DNA of 64,000 nucleotides from Anastatus disparis (Eukaryota > Arthropoda > Insecta > Hymenoptera > Eupelmidae): NCBI GenBank assembly GCA_017163975.1, contig JAFFSR010000315.1, positions 186,001 through 250,000 of the forward strand. Reading direction: 5' to 3'. Below the pieces are notes generated by a model. It saw nothing but the letters and a program-made list of their open reading frames with translations, was not told the origin of the DNA and did no database searches. The position numbers and the translations under genes are program-made. This document shows positions 22,812 through 33,906 of the stretch, one piece after another (position 1 is the stretch's first letter; each line of letters begins with the position of its first letter).

Positions 22812-23220
22812 CGTCGTCATCAAGAATATAAGATGGCGACGCACAAGAGCACTATCACAGGTTATATTTACATGTGTATTCTCTTCTTTTTATATGTTGC
22901 GTGCACTAGTGTTATGACGTTACAGCCTTCACCGTTGCTCAACTCCTAGTGCACCAGGAAAAACGGATGGTGAGTGTGGTTTTTTTCTTCACCACGTGTT
23001 CTGATTTGAGGTTAGGTTCCCTTTTCTCTCTGTCTCTCTCTCTACCGGTAAGTCGTCTGCTCTCAGTAATTCTCATGTTCCTCAAAACGAACAAAAATGC
23101 AACTGATTAATTCATTTAATTATGTTGATTAATGATCGATTTAGTGAGTGCATTTCGGCTCATATTTCTCTCTTATTCTCTTGAGTATAAATCATTTATT
23201 GAAATGCAATAAATGCATCA
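22812..23220 (-). repeat. 3' LTR fragment of the gypsy element (first ~409 bases)
   Basis: Nearly identical to 32690-33049 (shared AATATAAGATGGCGACGCAC, and TGATGCATTTATTGCATTTC on the minus strand). Homology stops abruptly at 22812 in mid-LTR, so the remaining ~1.5 kb has been deleted or exchanged. This explains why no target-site duplication is found. Confidence 0.8.
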
Positions 23221-23234
23221 CGAATTCCCCCCTT
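23221..23234 (-). promoter_or_regulatory. Polypurine tract of the gypsy element
   Basis: Minus strand AAGGGGGGAATTCG directly before the 3' LTR start (TGATGC). This is the expected site of plus-strand priming. Confidence 0.75.
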
Positions 23235-23328
23235 CATGACCGGAACACTTTACAAGTGGGTCGTCCATCTTATCAAAACACGAAAATAATTTAAGACTTT
23301 TCTCTATTAACTTAGGTTATTTGCCTTT

Positions 23329-23329
<1 letters not shown>

Positions 23330-23378
<49 letters not shown>
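23330..23378. repeat. Poly(A) homopolymer
   Basis: About 49 A's on the plus strand inside the gypsy 3' untranslated region. There is no target duplication or element body with it, so I treat it as a simple repeat. Confidence 0.9.
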
Positions 23379-23379
<1 letters not shown>

Positions 23380-23749
23380 GAATCGAAGGAAGAAACATCA
23401 CGTCGCCGAATTGCACTCACATAAACCATCAATATCTCTTATAATCTATTTATAATAAACCTAACCTTAATAACTACTACTACTTTTTATTATCTCATTC
23501 TTATCTTGTTCTGCTCATTCTCTCATACACATACAGTTAAATGTTTAAATGGGTGATAAATAAGTAGTTTAAGGAATAATACAAAAAATTAAAAGAAAAT
23601 TTTAAGTAACTCACTAAATATCTATGATATCTCTTGACTCGATTTATCGTCTCTCGAACTCTCTCTTATTTAGATGTTTTTCTTCTCTCGGACTCTCTCT
23701 TCTCTTGATGTTTTATCGACCCAATTAATGGCGTTGATCTGAGGAGCGC

Positions 23750-24340
23750 TCCTGTGAAGAACCAGGGTTGGCTATTCGCAGCAGGGCTTCCTGAAGATCT
23801 CGAGGCAAGGTTCTTATTTTTTCAGCCAACCTCACAACCTTACTAATTCTATTCATCTCTTAATCATCTCCGTGGGAGGTGGATCGATGCTGGCGCTTTT
23901 GATGGTTAGGGCTGAATCTTTGGGTACGGGAAGGGGTGCGTGGTCGTCTACTAGAACTCCTGGACCGATGACCTCGAGCAGCTCCCCTGGCACTCCTTTT
24001 TTTTTCTCTCTCTTGACTCAGAAGAAGGTTATTAATTCGTCTTGAGGTAGATGGTGACCTTTCTTGACGTCTTGAAAGTGATCGCCCTCTTTTTCCATGT
24101 GTGCTTCCCCACAACGTAGGCAGGTGGCTAAGTCCACGTAACGCCTGCCACAATTATAGCATGACGGATCCACTGTACCATGAGAACAATCAAATCTTGA
24201 ATGTCCCGCCTGCCAGCAATTGAAACAAACGTAAGGGGGTGGATCGATTCCAGGTTCAGTTGGGATTGGCTTTAACCCACCGAACGAGCTCCTCGAGTTT
24301 TGACTCTTAGAGGAACTCTACTCCTACTCTGACTCCTGGC
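23750..24340 (-). pseudogene. Second Gag zinc-finger module, 3' of pol
   Basis: On the minus strand around 24250-24090 the reading is CFNCWQAGHSRFDC (CX2CX4HX4C) followed by CYNCGRRYVDLATCLRCGEAH, then a basic R/S-rich tail (to ~23870) and a short helical stretch (ISKVVRLAEKIRTL, near 23840). This is a retroviral-type nucleocapsid array. It lies where integrase should be and differs from the element's own Gag array at ~26800-27060, so it comes from a related gypsy element by recombination or template switching. Frames change at least twice. Confidence 0.65.
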
Positions 24341-24500
24341 TCGACTCTCTCTCTCTTTTCTCTATAGGCAGATCGGTTTGGTGATGTCCGAGCCAACGTA
24401 GGTGGTCCTGGAGGTGGTGACAACGAGCGATTTGAAGGACTTCGAGCGGAGTAATAATCGTCAAGTTGGAGTTGACTACTGAGAAGTTACTACTCCTTTC

Positions 24501-26360
24501 TTAGCTACGTCTAGGAGGGTCCATTCGGGTTCCCAATAGTGTAGTTTGAGGACTAGTTTTCCCAGAAAGGCACTCTATTTCATCCTCTCCTCTATCCCAG
24601 GCCAGTGAGTCTACCACACCAGCACTCTCCACCGGAAGGTAACGAGAATCCCGCTGCAGTAAAATCTCCTCTAACTCCTTCTCAGCTTCTCTGCTTTCTT
24701 CACTTTCTTGGGTTAGTACAGCTCCTATGGCATAATCGCTAGCATCACAATGTACCGGAAATGGCTTACTGAAATCTGGTCTTGCTAACACTGGTACTTG
24801 AGTAAGTGCTCTTTTTAGGTTCTCGAAAGCTTGCTCTTGATCTTCTCCCCAGGTCCAGGTTTAACCTTTATGAAGTAGCTTTACCAACGGAATTTTTATC
24901 TTCGATTCGTTCTCTATGAAGCTCGAATACCAACCCACCATACCCAAGAAACGTCTTAATTGTTTAATAATTTCAGGAGCAGGATAATTCAGCACTGGTG
25001 ATATTCTTTCTGAATCTGGTCTCAACCCATCACTATCTAGTTTGTATCCCAGGTAAGTTACACTTGGACAACAAAATTCACATTTTTCATTGTTCACAAC
25101 TAGACCTGCACTCACTAATCTCTTCAACACAATCTCGACCCACTCTAAAACTCTTGAACGTTTCTGTCACGATAATGATATCATCCAGATATCCAAAAAC
25201 ATGTGGCTTGACAACCCTTTGGAAGGTCATTGGTGCGTTAGTTAGGGCAAATGGGAGACGTTTAAATTGGAATAGTCTTAATCTAGACACTGCAAATGCT
25301 GTGTATTTACGACACTCATGGCTCAACATTGCCTGGAAATACGCTTGCTCTAGATCTATTTTAGTAATATATCTTGCTCTTCTTAATTTGTCTAAAATAG
25401 AATTCATATTCTGCATTGGATAAGCATCAGGTTTAGTGACTTTATTTACATCTCGAAAATCCATACAAAATCTATACTTTCTATTAGGTTTCCTGACAAT
25501 CACCGGCTCACTACTCCATTCACTCGCTGATTCCTCGATAATATTCTGCTCTAGCATCCTTTTGACCTCTTCTTGTGCCACTTGAAGTTTGTATGGTGAC
25601 ATACGTCTTGGGCGTTGTTTAATCGGCCTACCTCCAGGCTCGATCTCTATATGATACTCTATTAAGGTAGTGATTCCTGGTACTTTTGATGGTGGTGGTA
25701 AGATTTTCTTAGCTAGATCTTTCACTGTTTTCTCTTGATTTTCTGTGATCTCAACTATTCCAGTACACTCTCCAAAAATAACTGCCTTAACCTCAGAACG
25801 ATGATTTGCAAATTTTCTCCGCTCTCCATCTGAAACTCTCCATAAATCTTGACCTAGTTTTACTTCTAAGTCCCATTTTCGATGGAAATCTATACCAAGA
25901 ACCATATAGTGTTCCATTTGTCTTACGACCTTGAGCTCCATGGGTTGTATGACTCCATCAACGTCTAATACGACCTCTAGTAAACCCAACAGTTTCGATG
26001 TGGCTCCTGTTACTGTCTTAATTGATAAGTTGCTAGGTTTCAATCTGTCTTGAAATTTCTCTCCAATCTTTGGCCCAACTAGTGTAATCATTGCACCTGG
26101 GTCAAATAGAGCTAGGTATTTTTCTCCTCCTAGTTCGACTTGTAAGAAATTTCTATTCTCTGACGTCAATCCTGCAACTTTTCTCTGCTTGTTCTCAGAA
26201 TTTCTCTTCTCTGTCGTACTTCGTACGACTTTTCCCCCCTCCCCTGGACTGTTGTAGGTGAAAAATCGTCTCCAACAGACCGATCAGGAACTACCTCAGG
26301 AACTGGAACACTGCTCTCAGCTGGGTTCGAAAAATTCAACTGCTGCACTAACTCTCTCAC
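24501..26360 (-). pseudogene. Gypsy Pol: protease, reverse transcriptase, start of RNase H
   Basis: Frame 26169-25087 carries an aspartic protease-like start (ALFDPGAMITLVG, with DPGA in place of the usual D-S/T-G-A) and then RT: KQRPRRMSPYK, IIEESASEWSSEPVIVRKP, CMDFRDVNKVT, DLEQAYFQ, PFALTNAPMTFQR and the catalytic YLDDIIIV. About ten residues normally found between FQRV and the YLDD region are missing. A frameshift near 25150 moves into frame 25130-24861 (CEFCCPSVTYLGYKL, LRRFLGMVGWY). Frame 24791 onward holds the RNase H start (HCDASDYAIGAVLTQ), which then loses homology. Integrase is absent. The upstream frame 26360-26166 is a serine/proline linker. Confidence 0.8.
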
Positions 26361-26562
26361 AGCTTCTCTTATATGCTCTTCAGATGTTGGATATTCTTCA
26401 TCATTCGGAGATATCTTATGATCCTGATTTATACTATGAACAGGTTCTCCAGAAGGTTGTCTCTCTCGAGTGTTGTTTCGAGTGTTGTTTCTCTTGTACC
26501 TCTTGATTCTGTCTCTGTTTTTCTTGTATCTTTAATTTCTGCCTCTGTTTCTCTTTGCTCTA

Positions 26563-26695
26563 AATTGGTATTTTCTTTATTAATATTCTCGGTATCTCGA
26601 TTCTCTATATTAATATTCTCTGTATCTCGATTCTCTTTATTAATATTTTTTGTATCTCGATTCTCTATGTTAATATTCTCTGTCCCTTGACTCTC
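26563..26695 (-). repeat. 30-bp tandem repeat in the gag-pol linker
   Basis: About four copies of a 30-base unit containing TATCTCGATTCTCT. In one minus frame each encodes ENRDTENIN-like decapeptides, so it expanded in coding register. Confidence 0.7.
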
Positions 26696-26769
26696 GGTGT
26701 TCTCATGGATTTCTCTTGGGTTTTCTCGTTTATATTGTTCGCCCTTTCTCGATTATTTAGGAGCATAGA

Positions 26770-28061
26770 GGGCGATCCTACGTTCCTGTTTGGCCCATTC
26801 CCAAAAATCTACGAATGTGAGCACAGTTCTTGCACGTATGCAGAGTTACATCTCCGGCTACACACCCTTGGCAGCTAAGATTTGATGGTGCTCTATTGGC
26901 ATTTTGACTCCCCTCTTGATTATTCGATGATCTATCCGGACATTTAAATGAGGAATGACCTATTTAAGAACATGAATAACATTGCGTTTTGCACATTGTG
27001 AAGCTCTATGTCCAACAGTATGGCACACATGACATTCACCATAAAAAACTGATGAATCTACTCTATTAGAAGGTCCATTTCTTCTGTGACCTTGATTTAT
27101 GGTGCGTCTTTCTGTTCTCGACTGCCATTGGTTATTAGTTTCTTTAGAACTGGTCCCATTATTATTAGACCTTATCTCATTATTCTCAGTTACTCGCGCG
27201 GACTAAGCATTATCATTTGCGTACAGATCTACAGCTTCAGTCTGGACTTGCTGATTTGATGAAGCAGGCGATTTCTTCTTGTTATTCTTGTTTTTCCGAG
27301 GTGCTGGCTTTGGTGGTTGTGTATTCACTTGTTGTGAATTATCGGTCTCTTTCTCTTCCATATCATCTCTACTCTCGACTTTGCTAGCTGCTATTTTCGT
27401 ATTCTTAATCTCTTAATGATAAGCAGCACCTGGAATCTTTGAATTCTCTTTCGAAGGAGGTGGTACATATTTTTGATCTAACACTTTTTGTCTCTCCCAC
27501 CGTTGTCCATACTTCTCTAAATCATCGAAATCATATATCTTTTTAGTTGCCATATACCGTCGATATTCTGGCAATAGATTCCGGTATGCAATCTCGAGTT
27601 GTCTCCTAATTTATGGAGGATACTTAAAATGGCCGACAATATACTCAAAATTAGAGAGATAATTGGCTATCTTTTCTCCTTTTCCTTGAGTTCTGGCTTT
27701 AAATTCATCTAAGATATCCTCCTCGTTCATAACTGGAATATATTGTCGTTTAAAGGCCTTCTTGAATCCTCTCCAATCTCGAATTTTCCTCTCAGCTGTT
27801 TTATACTAGTGACTTGCGACTTCCAAAAATATGCAGTGTAGTACTTTCAACAAATCTTTATCTGAGTAATCAGTACTCTTGCATTTCTCTAAACGTTTTA
27901 AAAAATCTTTAGCATTCTCTCGACCAGAAAATTTGCGATGCCAAGATTCCAGAATTTTTACTAACTCAAAGTTATCTTTCTTTTTCCTTCGAGTCTTTTT
28001 TTGGCTCGAATATGATAGTCAGACTCACTGCCACTTATTAAACTATTGCTACTACTACTAC
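26770..28061 (-). pseudogene. Gypsy Gag, C-terminal two thirds (stops)
   Basis: Minus-strand reading after the MITE. The capsid-type domain covers about 27960-27480 (FELVKILESWHRKFSG, RDWRGFKKAFKRQYIP, YLSNFEYIVGHF), followed by a K/P/N-rich linker and a zinc knuckle CHVCHTVGHRASQC (CX2CX4HX4C) near 27050-27000. In another frame a second array follows (GHSSFKCPD, CQGCVAGDVTLHTCKNC) to about 26775. At least five in-frame stops (for example where W is expected in ASH-W-YKT) and frameshifts show it is dead. Confidence 0.75.
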
Positions 28062-28063
28062 TA

Positions 28064-28925
28064 CACTGAAAAAAAACCCGAAGCCAGCGCTGCGAAGTTA
28101 ATCTGAGCGGTTGCATGCGAACAACATTCGAAGCGAATGATTACAGAAAATCGTAACGTATGAATGCGTAACCACGTCGCTGTAAATAATTACGACTTTC
28201 TGTGTAAACGATTACGCTAATCCGAGCAGAGTGCCACAACTGTGTTGCGAGCACGCTTGCTCCGACTCTCCGGCATCGCGGGTGCAGAAAGCTGAAACCA
28301 TGCATTGCGGCAGAGCTGCGAGCTTGCTTTTTCCGACTCTCCGGCATCGCGCGTGCAGAAAGCCGAGACCAAGCACAACGGCAGAGCTGCGAGCACGCTC
28401 TCTTTGACTCTGCGGCATTTCTCATGCAGAAAGCCGAGACCAAGGGTAACGACAGAGTTACAGGCTCGCTCACTTTGAATTTCTGAACATTGACGTACCA
28501 AAAGCGAGGCCAAGCACTCTAAACGTTAAAAATTTACATTTAAAAAAGCAAAATTTCATTTTCTTTTTTTTTTGTAAGTTTTAACACTTTATGTGAAGTA
28601 TAATTTATTAAGTAAAATTCTATAATATTATAAAAATTAAATTTTATTTCATAAAATTTTGTTTAAAATGTTTCTTAACTTAAAAATTGATGTGATATTT
28701 TACTTTTACCATTATTCGCCTGAGTATATTAATGTAATAATGTAAATTTATAATTTTGATTTATTTTTAATACCTTATTTGTGCGATTATTAGTGCTTTT
28801 ATACCTTTGAATTGATGTTCGCATTCATACATTACGATTTTTTGTAATCACTCGCTTCGAATGTTGTTCGCATGCAACCGCTCAGATTAACTTCGCAGCG
28901 CTGGCTTCGGGTTTTTTTTTCAGTG
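28064..28925. mobile_element. MITE with CACTGAAAAAAAACCCG termini, TA-flanked
   Basis: The first and last ~95 bases are inverted repeats (CACTGAAAAAAAACCCGAAG at the left, its complement ending CAGTG at 28925). A TA lies directly outside both ends, the target of Tc1/mariner-type elements. It is inserted in gag. The inside holds the 71-bp tandem repeat at 28248-28515 and no real gene; three overlapping 68-110-codon frames are repeat readings. Confidence 0.85.
28248..28515. repeat. 71-bp tandem repeat within the MITE
   Basis: Three full units start at 28248, 28319 and 28390, with a decayed fourth from 28461. Each contains CGAGC...CGACTCTCCGGCATC...TGCAGAAAGC. Seventy-one is not a multiple of three, so the three frames each read out the same peptides in rotation. 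Confidence 0.85.
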
Positions 28926-28927
28926 TA

Positions 28928-29742
28928 CTGCTGCTCAGATCTCTTGACTTATTTCTAGAATGATTGTGATGGCTACTGGTATGACTTTTATATCTCTTTT
29001 CACTCGATTTTTCTTGAATACCACCATGAGTCGATCTTAACCTTGACGATTGGTTTGCAGATACTTGACTTCTCTCACTCTTTTCTGAGGATCGAGGATC
29101 ATCTCTTACAGATTTCTGACATTTTTGACAGCAACTTGTTGGATCTTTCTGCACATCTTCCTTTTCTCTTGATTGGTTGTTTCTTTCTTGGCTGGTTATC
29201 TCGCCTACTCGCTGTTGGTTTCGACTCCACTCTTCAACTTTTCTACTCAACTCTTTTCTCGACTCATTTCCACTAGGTTGAGTATTTTCATTTTTATTAT
29301 ATCTCCTTTTCGTCACATTTGCATCATATGACAACCTTGATGGATCACTATACTTATTAATTCAACCCAAGATGGTATAATTACTTATTGATAATGGATT
29401 GGCTACCTTTTTTCCAGACAGAGTGGTTTTAGCGGGCAATTCCATTAAAGCATTGTTTCCATACTTAGTAGATGTCATCTTGGGTAACGAATAGGTGGTA
29501 TGCAAATTAATGCCACTTATAGCAAGCGTACTCGTGACTGTTGTAGTCGTTAATGCTACAGTGGTCACCACTGATGTCTGTGACGAGAAAGATGCCGTCG
29601 TGACATTGTTCAACGGAGATAATCTCGTATCCTCTTCACTTAGAATTATAGACCTTCTAGTGTCGTCGCCTCTAGCCCCCTCTGATTCTTTAGAGTCTTA
29701 TCCCGAAGCTGATACTATTTGAGGCTCCATCTGTGTGTGCAT
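28928..29742 (-). pseudogene. Gypsy Gag, N-terminal region
   Basis: Minus strand from an ATG near 29742 (alternative 29730). It is Thr/Ser/Val-rich (TTTTVTSTLAIS), then a highly charged S/R/K/E-rich stretch with CCQKC to 28928, where the MITE begins. There is a stop 14-18 codons in and another stop or frame change near 29362. The sequence is poorly conserved, and I call it Gag from position only. Confidence 0.5.
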
Positions 29743-30645
29743 GCCTGAATTACTTATATTAGTAAGTAAAGACTTTAATAGAGAACCACGTGAAAATAAT
29801 CTTGAGTATATGTCAATTTATCTCTCCTCAATAAATAAAAATTTCTTCGTTAATCTCTTTTCAATAAATAAAAATTAGGAAATTTTCTCTTCTCTGATTC
29901 TGTTTTATTAATCTAGCCCTCTGATCTTGAAAAATAATATCTTTTCTTTTCTTAGTACTTTCTTTCTCCACTCTCAATAAAATTTATTTTAATTGGAAGA
30001 AAAGAAAAATCATTTACTCAACTCTCGACTCCTCTTTTCTCAACTCTCGATAAAATTAGATTGTAATAATAAAAGAAAATTATTTTTTACACTTTCGACT
30101 CCTTTCTTAACTCTCGATAAATAAAAAAAAACCTTTTTCTCTTTATAATACAAAATAAATTTTTCTTGATAAATAATTTCCTTGATAAATAATTTTCTCA
30201 ATTGAAAAAAAAAATATTCTTCGCTCTTCTCAATAAAATAATTAAAGACCTCTTCTCTTGATCTGATTTTTTTATAAGAGGGTTAAATCACATGAAATAT
30301 TTCGAGAATAAATTAATTTATATGTAAAAAAACTTAAATATATAAATATATTTGTGTGTGTAAAGATAAACACTCTCTAAATTAAAAATTTTTAAACTCA
30401 ACACAATTTAAATTTATTTAAATTTATAACAGTTATTGCCTAACTACTGACGCTCGCCATTTTTCTCAAATAAGACTTAAAAACCCACGCTACACCGCCA
30501 TTTTGAAAAACACTAAATTTCTCTTCAACGGTTATTTTACACTTCAATTAACACTTTAAAAATTCCTCTACTCTTTATACTATTGAAAATTACTCTCTCA
30601 AAATTCTAAAAATTTTCACTGGTTTTTTACCGGTCCCGATGAAGC
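29743..30645 (-). other. Gypsy leader (5' untranslated region)
   Basis: AT-rich, with recurring CTCTCGACTC/CTCGATAAA motifs between 29820 and 30250. No coding frame. Confidence 0.5.
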
Positions 30646-30663
30646 CTCAGACTAAGGGCGCCA
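30646..30663 (-). promoter_or_regulatory. Gypsy primer-binding site
   Basis: Minus strand TGGCGCCCTTAGTCTGAG begins two bases after the LTR end ...ACATTACA. A TGG start matching a tRNA CCA end at this spacing is the normal LTR-element primer site. I cannot name the tRNA. Confidence 0.7.
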
Positions 30664-30665
30664 TT

Positions 30666-33049
30666 TGTAATGTGGGAATTTGTTCTCTATTCCACAGTTA
30701 CTATAATTCCAACTCTACAGTATAACCTCTGAATAAAAATAATTCAATTATTATTTTCTCCAATTTTACTCTGAATATAAACTATGATTTAGAGCCGCGG
30801 TGGCTCAGGGGCTAGAGCATCCGACTCTCACGCAGAGGGCCGGGGTTCAAATCCCGGTGAGGTCGGGATTTTTTCGCCATTTTTTAATTTAAATATTGAA
30901 AGTGGAGGATGTTCCGAGCTCACTGACACTGCGGTGGTCCACCTCTGAGGGGCTTTTCTCGGTTTTCACAAAAACTGACAAAAGTCACTCGAGGGCCGGT
31001 AAGGGAGAACGCGACTGTTCTACTATTATAGTTGAGCCGGACCGTTCTGCTGGGTAGGTGTTGAGCTCTCGATGCGCTAAAAGAATGGGTTGAGCGATGC
31101 TCCCCGCTTAAGTAGGCCTGCACGATCGAGCACCACCTACCGAAGCTAGGGAAAAATTAAGGTATGGTTTCGAACGCGAAAAAACCGGAACACAAAGGTA
31201 GTCGAGGTGTCACTTACTAGGCCAAATAGGCTGTAGGTGGTTAAACCCTATAGATAGATAGAAATATAAACTATGAATTTATTAGCAATCAACTATCTCG
31301 GGTGGATTCTAATCGGGTCTTCGTAGGGAACAATGACGAAACCACCGATGTAAACCAGCAATAAACAATTTGGATATTTTATAACAACACAATGTTAATA
31401 AACATTTAAATAACACTGTTAAGTAGAATACAAGAAAAAAGTAATTTTCACTCTATATTTATTTAAGTAAATTTAACATCTTAATCACCCGACAATTTCT
31501 CGAAATTGTGTAAAGTGTAATAAAATTGTGTGACTAAAACTCGGGCTCGACTTAATAAACTTTTTGATCAGTTATAATTGAATAAAATCAAATTGAACAC
31601 GTGAAGTTAATATTAAGTTTAATAATGGCAGCGAAAACCGACGCTAAATATGACGAGCAAAACGGTGACGAGCACTGACTCTAAGTTCTCACTTAATTAA
31701 ACGTAAAATGCAGGACTCACCTTAACAATAACAAGTGTTACTTTCCAACGTGCAACAATCTTCAACAAATAACTTTCCAATCCAAAATATCCTTTGCTCG
31801 TTTTAAACAAACTCCTCAGCTCTCTCGAAAATGCAACAATGGCAAAATGGCAAAATTGGCAAGATGGCAAAATGGCAGCGTAAAATCTCTAATAAATTCA
31901 ACCTACTAAAGTGGAGTCAAGACTCAAGAAATATGGCTCAGCGAGCAGCAACGGAAAAATCCAACAAGTGTAACAACCAGGATCCAATAGAGAAGTGTGT
32001 CGACGGAGCGTCTTTTCTCGAGCTCCTTCTTCTTCATCCCTTCTTTAATCAATCACGTCATAAATAGAATAATCGTTGATTCGTTATTAATCCTTTCCGT
32101 AATTGCTATTTGTCAATTACATAGGATGTTGACTTATAACCAATCAACACCTTTCTTTTTGGCGGCTTCTTCGATGTTAGCGCCTTCTATTTCTCGCGCG
32201 CTCCATTTTAAATTTATATTAAGAATGCTCCATATACTAAGTCTTGATAATTCTGCATGAAATTGTACTACTATCTCTCTCCAGCGCTCGATTTCTCCTA
32301 TCTTCTATCACTCTTGCTCTCGATTTCACGTATCTCCATATAAAAGACTTACACTGCTTGATATTCTTACAATTGCCCATGTATGATATTCATTCTACTG
32401 CTTTTTCTACAATAGCCCATGTATATATGAGCCTGATGTATAAGCTATAGCTGGCTCCCTTTTTTCGCTGACCCTTTACTCTTCTTCCGCATGATTCGAT
32501 TTCCATCGCGAGTCGGTGATTTACCGACGCTTCCTCTTTACTCTCGAGCACGTGTTACTGATGTTCCGTGTCTTTTCCGGTTATGCTCGTCATCGCGTAC
32601 CGCGAGTGTATTGTGCGTATTTACCTATACACCGGGTATGTGTGTGAGTGTAAGTGTACAGGTGACAGTGCCACAGCGTGCACGTCGTCATCGAGAATAT
32701 AAGATGGCGACGCACAAGAGCACTATCACAGGTTATATTTACATGTGTATTTTCTTCTTTTTATATGTTGCGTGCACTAGTGTTATGATGTTACAGTCTT
32801 CACCGTAGCTCAACTCCTAGTGCACCATGAAAAACGGATGGTGAGTGTTGTTTTTTTCCTTTACCACGTGCTCTGATTTGTGGTTAGGTTCCCCTCTCTC
32901 TCTGTGTTCCTCAAAACAAACGAAAATACAGCTGATTAATTCATTTAATTATGTTAGTTAATGATTGATTTAGTGAGTGCATTTCGGCTCATATTTCTCT
33001 CTTATTCTCTTGAGTATAAATCATTTATTGAGATGCAATAAATGCATCA
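30666..33049 (-). repeat. 5' LTR of the gypsy element (~1.9 kb plus inserted SINE)
   Basis: Bounded on the minus strand by TGATGCATTT (33049) and ACATTACA (30666), with the primer site just beyond. Its first ~360-410 bases match the 3' LTR fragment. Without the SINE and its duplication it is ~1895 bases, long for gypsy. Frames at 31831-32808 are within the LTR and show no protein-family features. Confidence 0.75.
30788..31262 (+). mobile_element. tRNA-derived SINE with 14-bp target duplication
   Basis: The head matches RNA polymerase III promoters: A box TGGCTCAGGGGC at 30801-30812 and a perfect B box GGTTCAAATCC at 30844-30854. The acceptor stem does not pair, so this is not a functional tRNA. 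A ~390-base body follows, ending in a TAGATAGATAG tail. Both sides are flanked by the same 14 bases AATATAAACTATGA (30774-30787 and 31263-31276), a clean target-site duplication within the LTR. Confidence 0.9.
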
Positions 33050-33054
33050 CAAGA

Positions 33055-33395
33055 TATACATTTTTTGAAGTACTTATTCAAGAAGGTTTTTGTTAGTTTT
33101 ATATCAAAGTTGAGATTAAAACCTTTCGATTAAAAAAAAAGTATTCAAAAAGCTGGAGTTATTCAAAAGTTATAAGGGAGTAAAAATGGCGCAAATATTT
33201 AAATAAAAAAGTTCATAGAAAATGAATGCTGCATACGGTTGCATTTTAATCTTAATTTCATCTTAATTTTAATTTATTCATAACTCTTAAACAACTTTTT
33301 GAACACATTTTTTTTTAATCGAAAAGTTTTTATCTAAACTTCAATATGCAATTAATAAAAACTTTCTAGAACAAGTACTTCAAGAAATGCATCAC
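33055..33395. mobile_element. Small foldback next to the gypsy LTR
   Basis: The left arm (TTTTTTGAAGTACTT...ATTCAAAAAGCTGGAG, to ~33175) is answered by the right arm (33285-33395, ACAAGTACTTCAAGAAATG). The arms are ~110 bases at ~80% complementarity. No coding sequence. Confidence 0.65.
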
Positions 33396-33906
33396 TATAA
33401 AAAAGATGCAAATATTTAAAAATCTAGACAAAACTGCTGATAACTCGGTAAAAATCGAGTGTTGCATCATAGAAATAAGGTTTTTTTTATAATTCAACAT
33501 AAGAAAAATAGTTTAAAGTTAGGAGAAAATCCGAGACTCAAATGTTATAACCTCTCCTTGTAATTGTTAGATCCAGGTAATATAATGTGATGCACAGAAC
33601 TATTACGGAGTAAATACGCTATATAATGCAATATTTTTCACCAGATAATATTTATCTTAATATGTCATTAAGCTGAAAATATTTCCTTTCAATATAGACA
33701 AAAATATAATCGTCCTTAACTTTTTTCAGTTTTTCATCACTAAATTCAACAATAATTTATTAAAAATAGAATTTAAATTTTATTGTTAATATGGTGAATA
33801 AAATAGTCAAAAAACATTTAAAATTGTTGAATAGCAATAACACGTTAACAATGAAAATAATGAAATTCAACCTCCATAAAAATATTTTTCAAGAATCATT
33901 TCAATA

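Larger units (their letters stand above)
22812..33049 (-). mobile_element. Ty3/gypsy LTR retrotransposon, decayed and chimeric
   Basis: Minus-strand order: 5' LTR (33049-30666), primer site, leader, gag (from ~29742), protease-RT-RNase H start (to ~24500), a foreign zinc-finger segment, polypurine tract and a truncated 3' LTR (23220-22812). Integrase is missing. A MITE (28064-28925) and a SINE (30788-31262) are inserted. With most of its 3' LTR and integrase gone, it cannot move by itself. Confidence 0.85.

Noticed and set aside
23330..23378. Poly(A) tail of a plus-strand retroposon
   Set aside because: No element body or target duplication is associated; it lies in the gypsy 3' region as a homopolymer.
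24998..25423. 141-codon plus-strand frame
   Set aside because: Antisense shadow of the gypsy reverse transcriptase.
28141..28513. Three overlapping frames that look like a Cys-rich protein
   Set aside because: They arise because a 71-bp tandem repeat rotates the same peptides through all frames inside a MITE.
30788..30861. Functional tRNA gene
   Set aside because: A and B boxes are present, but the acceptor stem does not pair and a SINE body, tail and target duplication follow.
31831..32808. Four plus-strand frames of 68-105 codons
   Set aside because: They lie in the gypsy LTR, lack family features and are on the opposite strand from the element.
22812..33049. Gypsy element with 0.4-kb LTRs
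   Set aside because: The matching pair stops in mid-sequence at 22812; the primer site and TG...CA end at 30646-30666 place the true LTR end ~2 kb further in.
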